A DNA stretch of 64,000 nucleotides from Brevibacterium sp. 'Marine'. Its GTDB lineage: Bacteria; Actinomycetota; Actinomycetes; Actinomycetales; Brevibacteriaceae. Location: positions 2,232,001 to 2,296,000 of the forward strand of contig NZ_CP051626.1 of NCBI RefSeq assembly GCF_012844365.1, written 5' to 3'. A program made the position numbers and the translations under genes. Positions within the stretch are counted from its first letter, which is position 1; every line of letters begins with the position of its first letter. Below the pieces are notes generated by a model. That model was not told the origin of the DNA. It made no database searches and saw only the letters and a program-made list of their open reading frames with translations. Positions 50,454-58,429 of the stretch are shown in pieces.

Positions 50454-51311
50454 GTGAATGCTTTTGATCGCTATGGCCCCGATGTGCTCTCCGGTTCCTC
50501 GCCGTCGTCGCACCGTCCGAAGAAGTCCCGCCAGGTCGAGCTCGGCCTGGGCATGGTTCTCGAGGATGCGATGAGCGGCTATGTCGGTGCGGTCGTCGGC
50601 GCGGAGAAGACCACGGCCGGTGTCGTCGTCAAGCTCGAGGACCGCGTCGGCAAGGTCCGGGCCTTCCCCTTGGGACCGGGTTTCCTCCTCGAAGGTCAGC
50701 CCGTCGATGTGCAGCTGCCGAAGAAGGAGGCGCAGCAGCCCGGGCGGACGGCTTCCGGGTCTCGCGCCGTGGTCGGGGCGAAGGCCCGGGTGGCTCGTGG
50801 ATCGCGGATCTGGGTGGAGGGCAAGCACGATGCCGAGCTCGTCGAGAAGATCTGGGGCGATGATCTGCGCATCGAAGGCGTCGTCGTCGAACCCCTGGGC
50901 GGTCTCGACGACGTCGCCGACAAGCTCGCAGCCTTCGGTCCGGATCGCGAGCATCGGGTCGGTGTCCTCGCCGACCATCTGGTGACCGGGACGAAGGAAT
51001 CGAAGATCGCCGAGGCGGTCCGTGCCGATCCGCGCTACCGCGATGTCGTCCATATCATCGGCCACCCCTACGTCGATATCTGGCAGGCGGTGAAGCCCCA
51101 TGTCGTCGGCATCCGGCAATGGCCGGTCGTCCCCCGCGGTGAGGATTGGAAGACGGGAATACTGCGTCGCATCGGATGGCCGCACGCCGATCATCGGGAC
51201 GTCGCTCGCGGCTGGGTGCGCATCCTCGGGAAGGTCAGCACCATCGCCGATGTCGAACCGACGCTGTCGGGTCGGGTCGAGGAACTCATCGATTTCGTCA
51301 CCGTCGGCTGA
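50454..51311 (+). CDS. DUF3097 family protein
   Basis: Actinobacterial protein of 285 residues with unknown role. A short lead is followed by a beta-rich N-domain (LGMVLEDAMSGYVGAVVG...VVKLEDRVGKVRAFPLGPGF). The C-terminal part has SRIWVEGKHDAELVEKIWGDDLR and VGVLADHLVTGTKESKIAEAV, which resemble TOPRIM-type acidic motifs (E..., D.D), though here the second reads ADH. I use the GTG at 50454, six bases after AAGGTGG. It is divergent from hrcA. Confidence 0.8.
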   Translation: MNAFDRYGPDVLSGSSPSSHRPKKSRQVELGLGMVLEDAMSGYVGAVVGAEKTTAGVVVKLEDRVGKVRAFPLGPGFLLEGQPVDVQLPKKEAQQPGRTASGSRAVVGAKARVARGSRIWVEGKHDAELVEKIWGDDLRIEGVVVEPLGGLDDVADKLAAFGPDREHRVGVLADHLVTGTKESKIAEAVRADPRYRDVVHIIGHPYVDIWQAVKPHVVGIRQWPVVPRGEDWKTGILRRIGWPHADHRDVARGWVRILGKVSTIADVEPTLSGRVEELIDFVTVG

Positions 51312-51462
51312 GTGACTTCGGTGGTGCGGCGCGGTGGCCCGCGGTGGTCACGCGGATCTGTCGACGTGTGCCGAAACTGTCACAGGAGTGAGGCTTCCCC
51401 GACATCCTCGGGACACCCGGCTCGGATAGTGTGAATGGCAGACGTTCTTCGAAAGGATCCCC

Positions 51463-52155
51463 ATGTCGCACCACCCCGAGCAGCCGGGCAGCCGGCCGAT
51501 GCCGCCGAACTACTCTCAGGCCTCCGGCCCGCAGCAGCCTTACGCGTCGCAGGGCCGGCAGTATTCTCAGCCGCAGACGCACAGTGGGCAGCCGGGATAT
51601 GGTGGGCAGCCGGGGTACGGCTCACATCATTCGTTCGGCGCACAGCCTGGATATGGCGCGCAGCCGGGCTACGGCGCACAGCCTGGATATGGCGCGCAGC
51701 CTGGTTTCGGCATGCCGCAGATGCACAACCCGGCGATGTTCGACTCCCGCTCTCTGCCCGAGCAGGCGTACGGACCCGGCTCCGAACAGTTCTGGATGGC
51801 CCCCGAACCCGATCGGACCACGGCTCTGTGGACCCACCTCGGCGCGCTTCTCTTCGGCTTCATGCCGCTCATCATGTTCCTCGTGAAGAAGGACGAGTCG
51901 CCGTTCGTCCGCGAGCATTCGCGTCAGGGGCTCAATGCGCTGATCACGAACACGATCGTCACCGTCGGTGCCCTCTTCGTCTTCGGCATCCTCGGTTTCA
52001 TCCTGGCATTGGTGACCTTCGGGATCGGCATCATCATCATGTACGCAGCGTTCATCGTCCCACTGGTCTACTGCGTCCTCTACATCATTGCGGCCGTCGC
52101 AGCGAACAGGGGCGAGGGGTATAAGTTTCCGCTCACCTTCAACTTCGTGAAGTGA
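51463..52155 (+). CDS. DUF4870 membrane protein with GAQPGY repeats
   Basis: Protein of 230 residues. Residues 1 to about 105 are Pro/Gln/Gly/Tyr/Ser-rich and include four tandem GAQPGY/F units. A DUF4870 domain with three or four helices follows (TTALWTHLGALLFGFMPLIMFLVKKDESPFVREHSRQGLNALI). Resembles Tic20-like small membrane proteins in topology. Starts at an ATG with GAAAGGA upstream. A TAGTGT hexamer at 51427-51432 may be the -10. Function unknown. Paralogue follows directly. Confidence 0.82.
   Translation: MSHHPEQPGSRPMPPNYSQASGPQQPYASQGRQYSQPQTHSGQPGYGGQPGYGSHHSFGAQPGYGAQPGYGAQPGYGAQPGFGMPQMHNPAMFDSRSLPEQAYGPGSEQFWMAPEPDRTTALWTHLGALLFGFMPLIMFLVKKDESPFVREHSRQGLNALITNTIVTVGALFVFGILGFILALVTFGIGIIIMYAAFIVPLVYCVLYIIAAVAANRGEGYKFPLTFNFVK
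51637..51708 (+). repeat. Four tandem 18-base coding repeats (GAQPGY)
   Basis: Four in-frame 18-base units, each coding GAQPG followed by Tyr or Phe. Units one and three are identical in DNA, and units two and four differ from them at synonymous sites, indicating amplification as a 36-base pair. Copy number may vary between strains. Confidence 0.85.
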
Positions 52156-52181
52156 CCATCCCCCGTCATCCCGCGCACTCT

Positions 52182-52210
52182 GGGACAGCCCGCTCTCCCT
52201 GGGCTAATGT
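52182..52210 (+). promoter_or_regulatory. Possible promoter of the second DUF4870 gene
   Basis: GGGACA at 52182-52187, a 17-base spacer and TAATGT at 52205-52210, 31 bases before the ATG, with GAAGGGA between. The gene may thus be expressed separately from its paralogue. Confidence 0.35.
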
Positions 52211-52240
52211 GGAGTGATCGCACACTCTGAAGGGACTCTC

Positions 52241-52942
52241 ATGTCGGACAACCCGCAGCAGCCGAGCAACGGACAGTCACAGCCGATGCCTCCGAACTAT
52301 TCCCCGCAGTCGGGCTCGCAGCAGCCGTATACCCAGCAGCCACCGCAGGGTTCGCAGCCGCAGCAGAGTGGTCCGGCCCAGTACGGCTCTCAGCCGCCGA
52401 ACCCTCAGCGGGGATCTCAGCCCGGATACGGCTCGCAGCAGCCCTACGGCGCTCCCCAGGGACAGCCGCAGGCGGGATACGGTTTCCAAGGAGCATCCTC
52501 GGCGCAGTCGGCTGCCGCCGGTGTTCCCATGGGAGCAGAACTTCCGGATGCCGCCTACGGTCCGAACACACTCGGATTCTGGAACGCCGATCAGAGCGAA
52601 CGCACCACTGCACTGTGGTCACACCTCGCGCACGCCGCCACCTACGTCGTCGGCGTCGGCTGGATCGTCACCCTCATCCTCTTCATCATCAACAAGGACA
52701 AGTCGCCGTTCCTCCGCCATCATGGCGCGCAGTCGCTGAATCTGCTGATCATCGGTGTCATCGCCGGATTCGGCATCGGCCTGATCGGCGGAATCCTCAC
52801 GATCGTCGGCATCGGCCTCCTCATCCTGCTGCTCCTGCCGGTGCTCTCGATCTACATGATCGTCATCGAGATCATCGCCGGAATGGCAGCCAACCGCGGC
52901 GAGGGCTACCGCATTCCGATGACGCCGAACTGGATCAAGTGA
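52241..52942 (+). CDS. DUF4870 membrane protein, paralogue of the preceding gene
   Basis: Protein of 233 residues with the same plan: a Gln/Pro/Ser/Gly/Tyr-rich N-terminus (about 1-115) and a DUF4870 domain (TTALWSHLAHAATYVVGVGWIVTLILFIINKDKSPFLRHHGAQSLNLLI). Shared landmarks include QPMPPNYS near the start, AYGPN/G...FW in the middle and ANRGEGY near the end. I use the ATG at 52241. The short upstream in-frame extension lacks support. Tandem duplication with divergence of the repeat domain is the simplest origin. Confidence 0.82.
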   Translation: MSDNPQQPSNGQSQPMPPNYSPQSGSQQPYTQQPPQGSQPQQSGPAQYGSQPPNPQRGSQPGYGSQQPYGAPQGQPQAGYGFQGASSAQSAAAGVPMGAELPDAAYGPNTLGFWNADQSERTTALWSHLAHAATYVVGVGWIVTLILFIINKDKSPFLRHHGAQSLNLLIIGVIAGFGIGLIGGILTIVGIGLLILLLLPVLSIYMIVIEIIAGMAANRGEGYRIPMTPNWIK

Positions 52943-52987
52943 TCTGGCGCTGCCCGATGGTCCCACCGGCGCAGATTCGCTGAGCAG

Positions 52988-53022
52988 CTCGCCTCGCCAC
53001 CCGATCCGGACGGCGGGGCGAG
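52988..53022. terminator. Bidirectional terminator between the DUF4870 gene and hemW
   Basis: An 11-bp stem CTCGCCTCGCC with GGCGGGGCGAG (one G-T pair) around a 13-base loop, 45 bases after the plus-strand stop and six bases before the convergent hemW stop. Confidence 0.6.
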
Positions 53023-53028
53023 ACTCAT

Positions 53029-54258
53029 TCACACGTATTCGGTGAGGATGCGCACCATATAGTCGGCCATGAGACGCCCCTGCAGGGTGGGCTGGAACCA
53101 GCCGGCCGCTGCGCCATCCGCGTCGAGCAGTCCCTGCTTGATGAACGTCCTGATCGCCTGCTGGCTGCCCGGTGCCAGAGAGTCCAGGCGCAGCTCCCGG
53201 TCGATCCTGGCTGCGAGCATGATCCGTTCGATCTCCCGGGTCTGGTCATCGAGGACCTCCCGCCCGATCGACGGGGACTCTCCCGCCACCAACCGATCAG
53301 CCCAAGCACGCGGATGTTTGGCGTTCCAGAACCGGACTCCCCCGACGTGTGAGTGGGCTCCGGGTCCGAAGCCCCACCAGTCGGCATTGCGCCAATAGGC
53401 CAGATTGTGCTCACAACGAGTATCGGGACCGGTCGACCAATTGCTCACTTCGTACCACTGCAGACCGGCAGCGGAGATCGCGGCGTCGGCGATCTCGTAC
53501 TTATCGGCTAAGTCGTCGTCATCGGGCATCGGCAGTTCGCCGCGACGAACCATCGCGCCCATCTTCGTTCCCGGCTCGACGATGAGGGAATACGCCGAGA
53601 TGTGATCGACCTCGTTGGACAGGGCCACGTCGAGAGAGCGACGCCAATCGTCGATCGACTCCCCCGGGGTGCCGTAGATAAGGTCGAGGCTGAGCTCCAA
53701 GCCGACATCCTTGACCCAGCGGGCCACCTCGGGGATCTTCTCCGGATCGTGGGTGCGGTCCAAGGTCGCGAGCACGTGCGGCACGGCCGACTGCATCCCC
53801 ATGGAGATGCGGTTGAAACCGGCTCCGGCGAGGGTCGCGATGTAGGCGGGGTCCAAGGTGTCGGGGTTGGCTTCGGTGGTGACTTCGACATTCCCGGCCA
53901 AGCGGAAGCGGGCGCGGACATCGTCCATCACCCCGGCGAGCACGTCGGCTGCGAGCAAGGTCGGGGTGCCCCCGCCGAAGAAGATCGTCGAGACCTCACG
54001 ATTGCCCGCCCCCGCCTCGGCGAGGGTGGACACGGACAGATCGAGCTCACGGGCGAGATTGCTGCGGTAATCCTCGCGGGACGCGCCTGGACCGAGGTCG
54101 TCGGCGGTGTAGGTGTTGAAGTCGCAGTAGCCGCAGCGGACCCGGCAGTACGGGACGTGGATGTAGAGGCTCAGCCCCCGCTCGGCGGCCCCGATCCCCA
54201 CCGATGTCGGCAGCGAACCGTCGCGCGGAGGGACCTCACCGGTCGGTTGTGCGGGCAC
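53029..54258 (-). CDS. hemW: Radical SAM heme chaperone HemW
   Basis: Heme-trafficking protein, often annotated as coproporphyrinogen III oxidase (HemN) but of the HemW type. The radical SAM cluster motif YCRVRCGYC has Cys at 38, 42 and 45. The GGGTPTLL and NPDTLD motifs follow, and the HemN C-terminal domain ends the 409 residues. The GTG at 54258 directly follows the lepA TAA. The lepA-hemW-hrcA neighbourhood is common in Gram-positives. Confidence 0.92.
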   Translation of the reverse strand: MPAQPTGEVPPRDGSLPTSVGIGAAERGLSLYIHVPYCRVRCGYCDFNTYTADDLGPGASREDYRSNLARELDLSVSTLAEAGAGNREVSTIFFGGGTPTLLAADVLAGVMDDVRARFRLAGNVEVTTEANPDTLDPAYIATLAGAGFNRISMGMQSAVPHVLATLDRTHDPEKIPEVARWVKDVGLELSLDLIYGTPGESIDDWRRSLDVALSNEVDHISAYSLIVEPGTKMGAMVRRGELPMPDDDDLADKYEIADAAISAAGLQWYEVSNWSTGPDTRCEHNLAYWRNADWWGFGPGAHSHVGGVRFWNAKHPRAWADRLVAGESPSIGREVLDDQTREIERIMLAARIDRELRLDSLAPGSQQAIRTFIKQGLLDADGAAAGWFQPTLQGRLMADYMVRILTEYV

Positions 54259-56127
54259 TTACTTCTTGCTGTCCTTCGTCTCCGGCTCGTCGGAGGACAG
54301 GGCCGCGATGAACGCCTCCTGCGGAACCTCAACGGTGCCGACCACCTTCATCCGCTTCTTGCCTTCCTTCTGCTTCTCGAGCAGTTTGCGCTTACGGCTG
54401 ATGTCGCCGCCGTAGCACTTCGACAGCACGTCCTTGCGGATGGCGCGGATGGTCTCACGGGCGATGATGCGAGAGCCGATGGCCGCCTGGATGGGCACCT
54501 CGAACTGCTGGCGCGGGATGAGCTTGCGCAGCTTCCCGGCCATCGCCACACCGTAGGAGTAGGCGTTGTCGCGGTGGACGATCGCGGAGAACGCATCGAC
54601 CTGGTCGCCGTGCAGCAGGATGTCGACCTTGACGAGATCCGACGGATCCTCCCCGTCATCGGAGTAGTCGAGCGTCGCATAGCCCTTGGTCCGTGATTTG
54701 AGCTGGTCGAAGAAGTCGAAGACGATCTCGGCCAACGGCAGGCGGTAGCGGATCTCCACGCGGTCCGAGGACAGGTAGTCCATGCCCTGCAAGTTGCCCC
54801 GACGGGTCTGGCACAGCTCCATCACCGCACCGATGTAGTCGCTCGGAGTGAGGATCGTCGCCCGGACCATGGGCTCTCTGACTTCCTTGACCTTACCCGT
54901 GGGGAATTCGCTCGGGTTCGTCACCGTCGTCTCGGTCCCGTCCTCCATGGTCACGTCGTATATCACGCTCGGTGCCGTCGAGATGAGGTCGAGGTTGTAT
55001 TCGCGCTCGAGCCGATCGCGGAGGACTTCGAGGTGCAGGAGGCCGAGGAAGCCGCAGCGGAAGCCGAAGCCCAGCGCAGTGGACGTCTCGGGCTCGTAGG
55101 CCAGGGAGGCATCGTTGAGTTTGATCTTGTCCAGCGCGTCACGCAGCACCGGGTAGTCGGAGCCGTCGATCGGGAACAGACCCGAATACACCATCGGCTG
55201 CGGCTCCTTGTAGCCCTCGAGCGGTTCCGGTGCGGGAGACGCGGCCAGCGTGACGGTATCGCCGACCTTCGACAGCCGGACGTCTTTGACGCCGGTGATG
55301 AGGTAGCCGACCTCACCGACGCCGAGGCCTTTCGTCGCCTTCGGCTCTGGTGAGGAGACGCCGATCTCGAGCAGTTCGTGAGTGCTGCCGGTCGACATCA
55401 TCTCGATCTTCTCGCGCGGCTTGAGGGAACCGTCGACGAGCCGAACGTAGGTGACCACACCGCGGTAGGTGTCGTAGACGGAGTCGAAGATCATGGCACG
55501 GGCCGGGGCGTCGGCGTCGCCGACGGGTGCGGGGATATCGGTGATGATGCGGTCGAGGACCTCCTCGACGCCTTCACCGGTCTTGCCGGACACGAGCAGG
55601 CAGTCCTCGGGTTCGCAGCCGATGAGGTTGGCGAGCTCTTCCGCGTATTTCTCCGGCTGTGCGGCCGGCAGGTCGATCTTGTTGAGCACGGGAATGATCG
55701 TCAGATCGTTCTCCATGGCCAGGTACAGGTTGGCCAGCGTCTGGGCTTCGATGCCCTGAGCGGAGTCGACGAGCAGCAGTGCGCCTTCGCAGGCGGCCAG
55801 TGATCGCGAGACCTCGTAGCTGAAGTCGACGTGGCCGGGAGTGTCGATCATGTTGAGCGCGTACGGGGTCTCCGCGTGTTCCCACGGCATGCGCACGGCC
55901 TGGGACTTGATGGTGATTCCGCGTTCGCGTTCGATGTCCATCCGGTCGAGGTACTGGGCACGCATATCGCGGTTCTCGACGACGCCGGTCATCTGGAGCA
56001 TGCGATCGGCCAGGGTCGATTTGCCGTGATCGATATGAGCGATGATGCAGAAATTGCGAATCAGCTCGGGTGAGGTGGCAGACGGTGAGATCCGCTGTGC
56101 AGCTTCCTTATTCACCTGAGGTGACAT
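54259..56127 (-). CDS. lepA: Elongation factor 4 (LepA)
   Basis: Ribosomal GTPase that can back-translocate or aid initiation. 622 residues from the ATG at 56127, with GAAGGAAGGG upstream. G1 AHIDHGKST at residues 30-38, G3 DTPGHVDF, G4 NKIDLP, and the LepA C-terminal domain with [23 protein letters not shown]. Ends in an acidic/basic tail. Divergent from the phosphatase-fold gene. Confidence 0.96.
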   Translation of the reverse strand: MSPQVNKEAAQRISPSATSPELIRNFCIIAHIDHGKSTLADRMLQMTGVVENRDMRAQYLDRMDIERERGITIKSQAVRMPWEHAETPYALNMIDTPGHVDFSYEVSRSLAACEGALLLVDSAQGIEAQTLANLYLAMENDLTIIPVLNKIDLPAAQPEKYAEELANLIGCEPEDCLLVSGKTGEGVEEVLDRIITDIPAPVGDADAPARAMIFDSVYDTYRGVVTYVRLVDGSLKPREKIEMMSTGSTHELLEIGVSSPEPKATKGLGVGEVGYLITGVKDVRLSKVGDTVTLAASPAPEPLEGYKEPQPMVYSGLFPIDGSDYPVLRDALDKIKLNDASLAYEPETSTALGFGFRCGFLGLLHLEVLRDRLEREYNLDLISTAPSVIYDVTMEDGTETTVTNPSEFPTGKVKEVREPMVRATILTPSDYIGAVMELCQTRRGNLQGMDYLSSDRVEIRYRLPLAEIVFDFFDQLKSRTKGYATLDYSDDGEDPSDLVKVDILLHGDQVDAFSAIVHRDNAYSYGVAMAGKLRKLIPRQQFEVPIQAAIGSRIIARETIRAIRKDVLSKCYGGDISRKRKLLEKQKEGKKRMKVVGTVEVPQEAFIAALSSDEPETKDSKK

Positions 56128-56311
56128 GAACGCCCTTCCTTCGACAGACCGAGTCCCCGGACAGACCCGATCTCCTATTGTTTCATGACTTGTGCACGGA
56201 CCTGGAATCCACGGGCGGGCACGCCCTGATCGCCCGGGTCTTTCGCGATTCGCCTCCGCTGAGGCGTGCCGATGCATGTGCCGGACCGTGCCGATCGGGG
56301 AAGATGGTGGC

Positions 56312-57076
56312 ATGAGCGAATTCCGGGTCATGAGTTTCAACCTCCGCTATCCCGCCATGGACGGACATCCGGTGGCCGAGCGGCTGCCGATCGCCGCCGA
56401 GCTCATCCGGCGCGCACGTCCGCACCTCATCGGCACCCAGGAGGGCGAACTCGACCAGCTCGAGACGCTCATCAGACTGCTGCCCGAGGAGTACATCTGG
56501 CTCGGAGAGGGCCACTCCGGCGGCAACTCCGGCGAGTTCACAGCCGTGATCCTCGATTCGAAGCGCTTCGACGTCGAAGCCGTCGACATCAGCTGGCTGT
56601 CCGAACAGCCCGACACGGTCGCCTCGGAGTCATGGGGAGTCTCCCACGCGCGCACCCTGACTACGGTCGATGTCCGCGACCTCGACTCCGAACGACGGCT
56701 GCGTGTACTCAACACCCACCTCGATCACAAGTCCGAGCGCGCGCGTCTCGAGTCCGGTCGGATCATGGCCGAGTCCATCGCCGAGGCGGCCCATCCCTGC
56801 GTGGTCACCGGTGACTTCAATGTCGCCACCGGTTCCCCGGTCTACGACTTCTTCTGCACCGAACTCGGCCTCACCGACACCGCCGCGGAAGTGCCCGGGG
56901 AGGATATCGGCACCTTCCATCGCTACACAGGCCCGAAAGCCGGTGAGCCGCGCATCGACTGGATCCTGACCACCCCGGGCCTGCGCACGGTGTCCACTCG
57001 CATCGACACGTTCGACATCGACGGGAAGTACCCCTCCGACCACTTCCCCGTCGAGGCGGTCCTCGAATTCTCGTGA
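56312..57076 (+). CDS. Endonuclease/exonuclease/phosphatase family protein
   Basis: DNase I-fold hydrolase of 254 residues. [10 protein letters not shown] opens the fold, [11 protein letters not shown] supplies the metal-binding Glu, LNTHLDHKS and [13 protein letters not shown] the catalytic His/Asp/Asn, and [14 protein letters not shown] the final Asp-His. No signal peptide. Substrate unknown: nucleic acid, phosphoinositide-like or sphingolipid headgroups are all possible for this fold. ATG at 56312; GGGGAAGATGG upstream is a weak binding site. Confidence 0.87.
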   Translation: MSEFRVMSFNLRYPAMDGHPVAERLPIAAELIRRARPHLIGTQEGELDQLETLIRLLPEEYIWLGEGHSGGNSGEFTAVILDSKRFDVEAVDISWLSEQPDTVASESWGVSHARTLTTVDVRDLDSERRLRVLNTHLDHKSERARLESGRIMAESIAEAAHPCVVTGDFNVATGSPVYDFFCTELGLTDTAAEVPGEDIGTFHRYTGPKAGEPRIDWILTTPGLRTVSTRIDTFDIDGKYPSDHFPVEAVLEFS

Positions 57077-57165
57077 CCGTGGCGGCTCGATCGCCCGCCC
57101 ATTACGGCTCGTTCGCTTGACCGGGTCGGCACACAGTTCTTGCAGCCTGTGACAGCCTGCTCGTT

Positions 57166-57171
57166 TAGGCT
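57166..57171 (+). promoter_or_regulatory. -10 element of the PemK/MazF-like gene, possibly leaderless
   Basis: TAGGCT ends six bases before the ATG at 57178. The six bases in between are GGAGAC, so either leaderless start or a very close Shine-Dalgarno from a farther promoter is possible. Confidence 0.35.
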
Positions 57172-57177
57172 GGAGAC

Positions 57178-57792
57178 ATGAACTGGAAATCACTGGTCAA
57201 TCGGGCCGCGAGAATCGGAGTCCGGGAGGGGCTGCGCTACCTGCGGCAGTCACAGTCGAAGAAGAACTCAAAAGGCGCATCGCAGCCCACGGATGCCCGC
57301 CGGCCGGATACTGCACGGTCGGGCGGCGGAGGTGCCGCCTCGGCGGGTACTGCCGATCGTTCCGCCTCGAGCGGCCAGGGCGGATCGGGTTCGTACCCCG
57401 GCGATTACACGGGCTCGATCACGGTCAGCTACTCCCCCGATCTCGACGGCGATGCCGATCCGGGAGAAGTCGTCTGGGGATGGGTGCCGTTCGAAGAGGA
57501 CCATACGCAGGGCAAGGATCGGCCCTCGCTGATCGTCGGCCGTGACGGCCGATGGGTGCTCGCACTCATGCTCACCAGCAAAGATCACATCCCCGGCGGC
57601 GTCGGCGAGGTTCGTCAGGACCGGCACGCCACATGGATGAACATCGGTACCGGGGACTGGGATTCACAGGGCCGGCCCTCTGAGCTCCGTCTCGATCGGA
57701 TCATTCGGCTCGACCCCGATTCGATCCGCAGAGAGGGCGCGATCATGCCCCGTGACGTGTTCGACCGGGTGGCCGAGCACATCTCCGGCTGA
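57178..57792 (+). CDS. PemK/MazF-like protein with low-complexity N-terminus
   Basis: Protein of 204 residues. The first 25 form a basic helix (VNRAARIGVREGLRYLRQSQ). Residues about 30-75 are Ser/Gly/Ala-rich. From about 78 the chain fits the PemK/MazF barrel: PGEVVWGWVPFEEDHTQGKDRPSLIVG is the usual GdIvw...f....G.e..K.RP.lVv pattern, then LALMLTSKDH and WDSQGRPSELRLDRIIRL. No antitoxin gene adjoins it. Known MazF enzymes cut RNA; activity here is untested, and a housekeeping role is possible. Confidence 0.75.
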   Translation: MNWKSLVNRAARIGVREGLRYLRQSQSKKNSKGASQPTDARRPDTARSGGGGAASAGTADRSASSGQGGSGSYPGDYTGSITVSYSPDLDGDADPGEVVWGWVPFEEDHTQGKDRPSLIVGRDGRWVLALMLTSKDHIPGGVGEVRQDRHATWMNIGTGDWDSQGRPSELRLDRIIRLDPDSIRREGAIMPRDVFDRVAEHISG

Positions 57793-58038
57793 GACCCGGC
57801 ACACCTGCCGGGCCGAGGCCTGGTGTTGCCTGAGCGGGCGGGCGGCAAAGGGATTTCCGGCCCGGGACTCGAGGCTGTATCATAGGTGATTGTGTCTTCA
57901 TCAAGGCGTGTGTCTCGCCGAGGTCGGGTGAAGATGCCGTCGGATTCGATGTCGTCGATGTGTTTCCCCGCGGAGATGATCCTGTCGGTTCGATGCGCCC
58001 TCACGACCATGTACCACTAACACGAAAGAGTGTTGAAA

Positions 58039-58299
58039 TTGGCTAATATCAAGTCCCAGATCAAGCGGATCAAGACCAACGAGAAGGCTCGTCAGCGCAA
58101 CAAGGCTGTCCGGTCCGAGGTTCGGTCCTACGTCCGCGTCGTTCGCGAGAACATTGCTGCCGGCAACAAGGAAGAGGCACAGCAGGCTTATGCTGTGGCT
58201 GCCCGCAAGCTCGACAAGGCTGTTTCGAAGGGTGTTCTGCACAAGAACAACGCTGCGAACCGCAAGTCGCGCCTGTCCACGCAGATCAACGCTCTCTGA
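58039..58299 (+). CDS. rpsT: 30S ribosomal protein S20
   Basis: 16S rRNA-binding protein of 86 residues. The TTG at 58039 with AAAGAG eight bases upstream gives the standard N-terminus [31 protein letters not shown] at 58030 would add three residues. Non-ATG starts of rpsT are tied to its autoregulation in E. coli, where the start is also weak. The 237-base gap upstream has a TATCAT hexamer near 57879 that may be its -10. Ends at tandem hairpins. Confidence 0.93.
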   Translation: MANIKSQIKRIKTNEKARQRNKAVRSEVRSYVRVVRENIAAGNKEEAQQAYAVAARKLDKAVSKGVLHKNNAANRKSRLSTQINAL

Positions 58300-58323
58300 G
58301 CGCACGACTGAGGCTATAGCTTC

Positions 58324-58355
58324 ACGGGGTCCGAACCACACGGTTCGGACCCCGT
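58324..58355 (+). terminator. rpsT terminator
   Basis: Perfect 14-bp stem (ACGGGGTCCGAACC and its complement) with loop ACAC, 24 bases after the rpsT stop, followed by the pyrimidine-rich TCTCGTCCCCT. Confidence 0.8.
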
Positions 58356-58370
58356 TCTCGTCCCCTATTG

Positions 58371-58426
58371 CTACCTGACGGCGGCCCAGCAACCTCGCGC
58401 GAGGTTGCTGGGCCGCCGTCAGGTAG
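58371..58426. terminator. Perfect 56-bp palindrome between convergent rpsT and holA
   Basis: Two 28-base arms with no spacer, beginning CTACCTGACGGCGGCCCAGC and ending with its exact complement. The centre is CTCGC/GCGAG. Beyond one mismatched base the arms continue for three more pairs (ATT/AAT) to 58367-58430, touching the holA stop codon. As RNA from either strand it would form a stem of about 26 bp, so a bidirectional terminator is the simplest reading; as DNA it could extrude a cruciform. Confidence 0.8.
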
Positions 58427-58429
58427 TAA

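Noticed and set aside
51637..51708. Tandem repeats considered as a CRISPR array
   Set aside because: The units are contiguous, in frame and code GAQPGY; there are no spacers and no cas genes.
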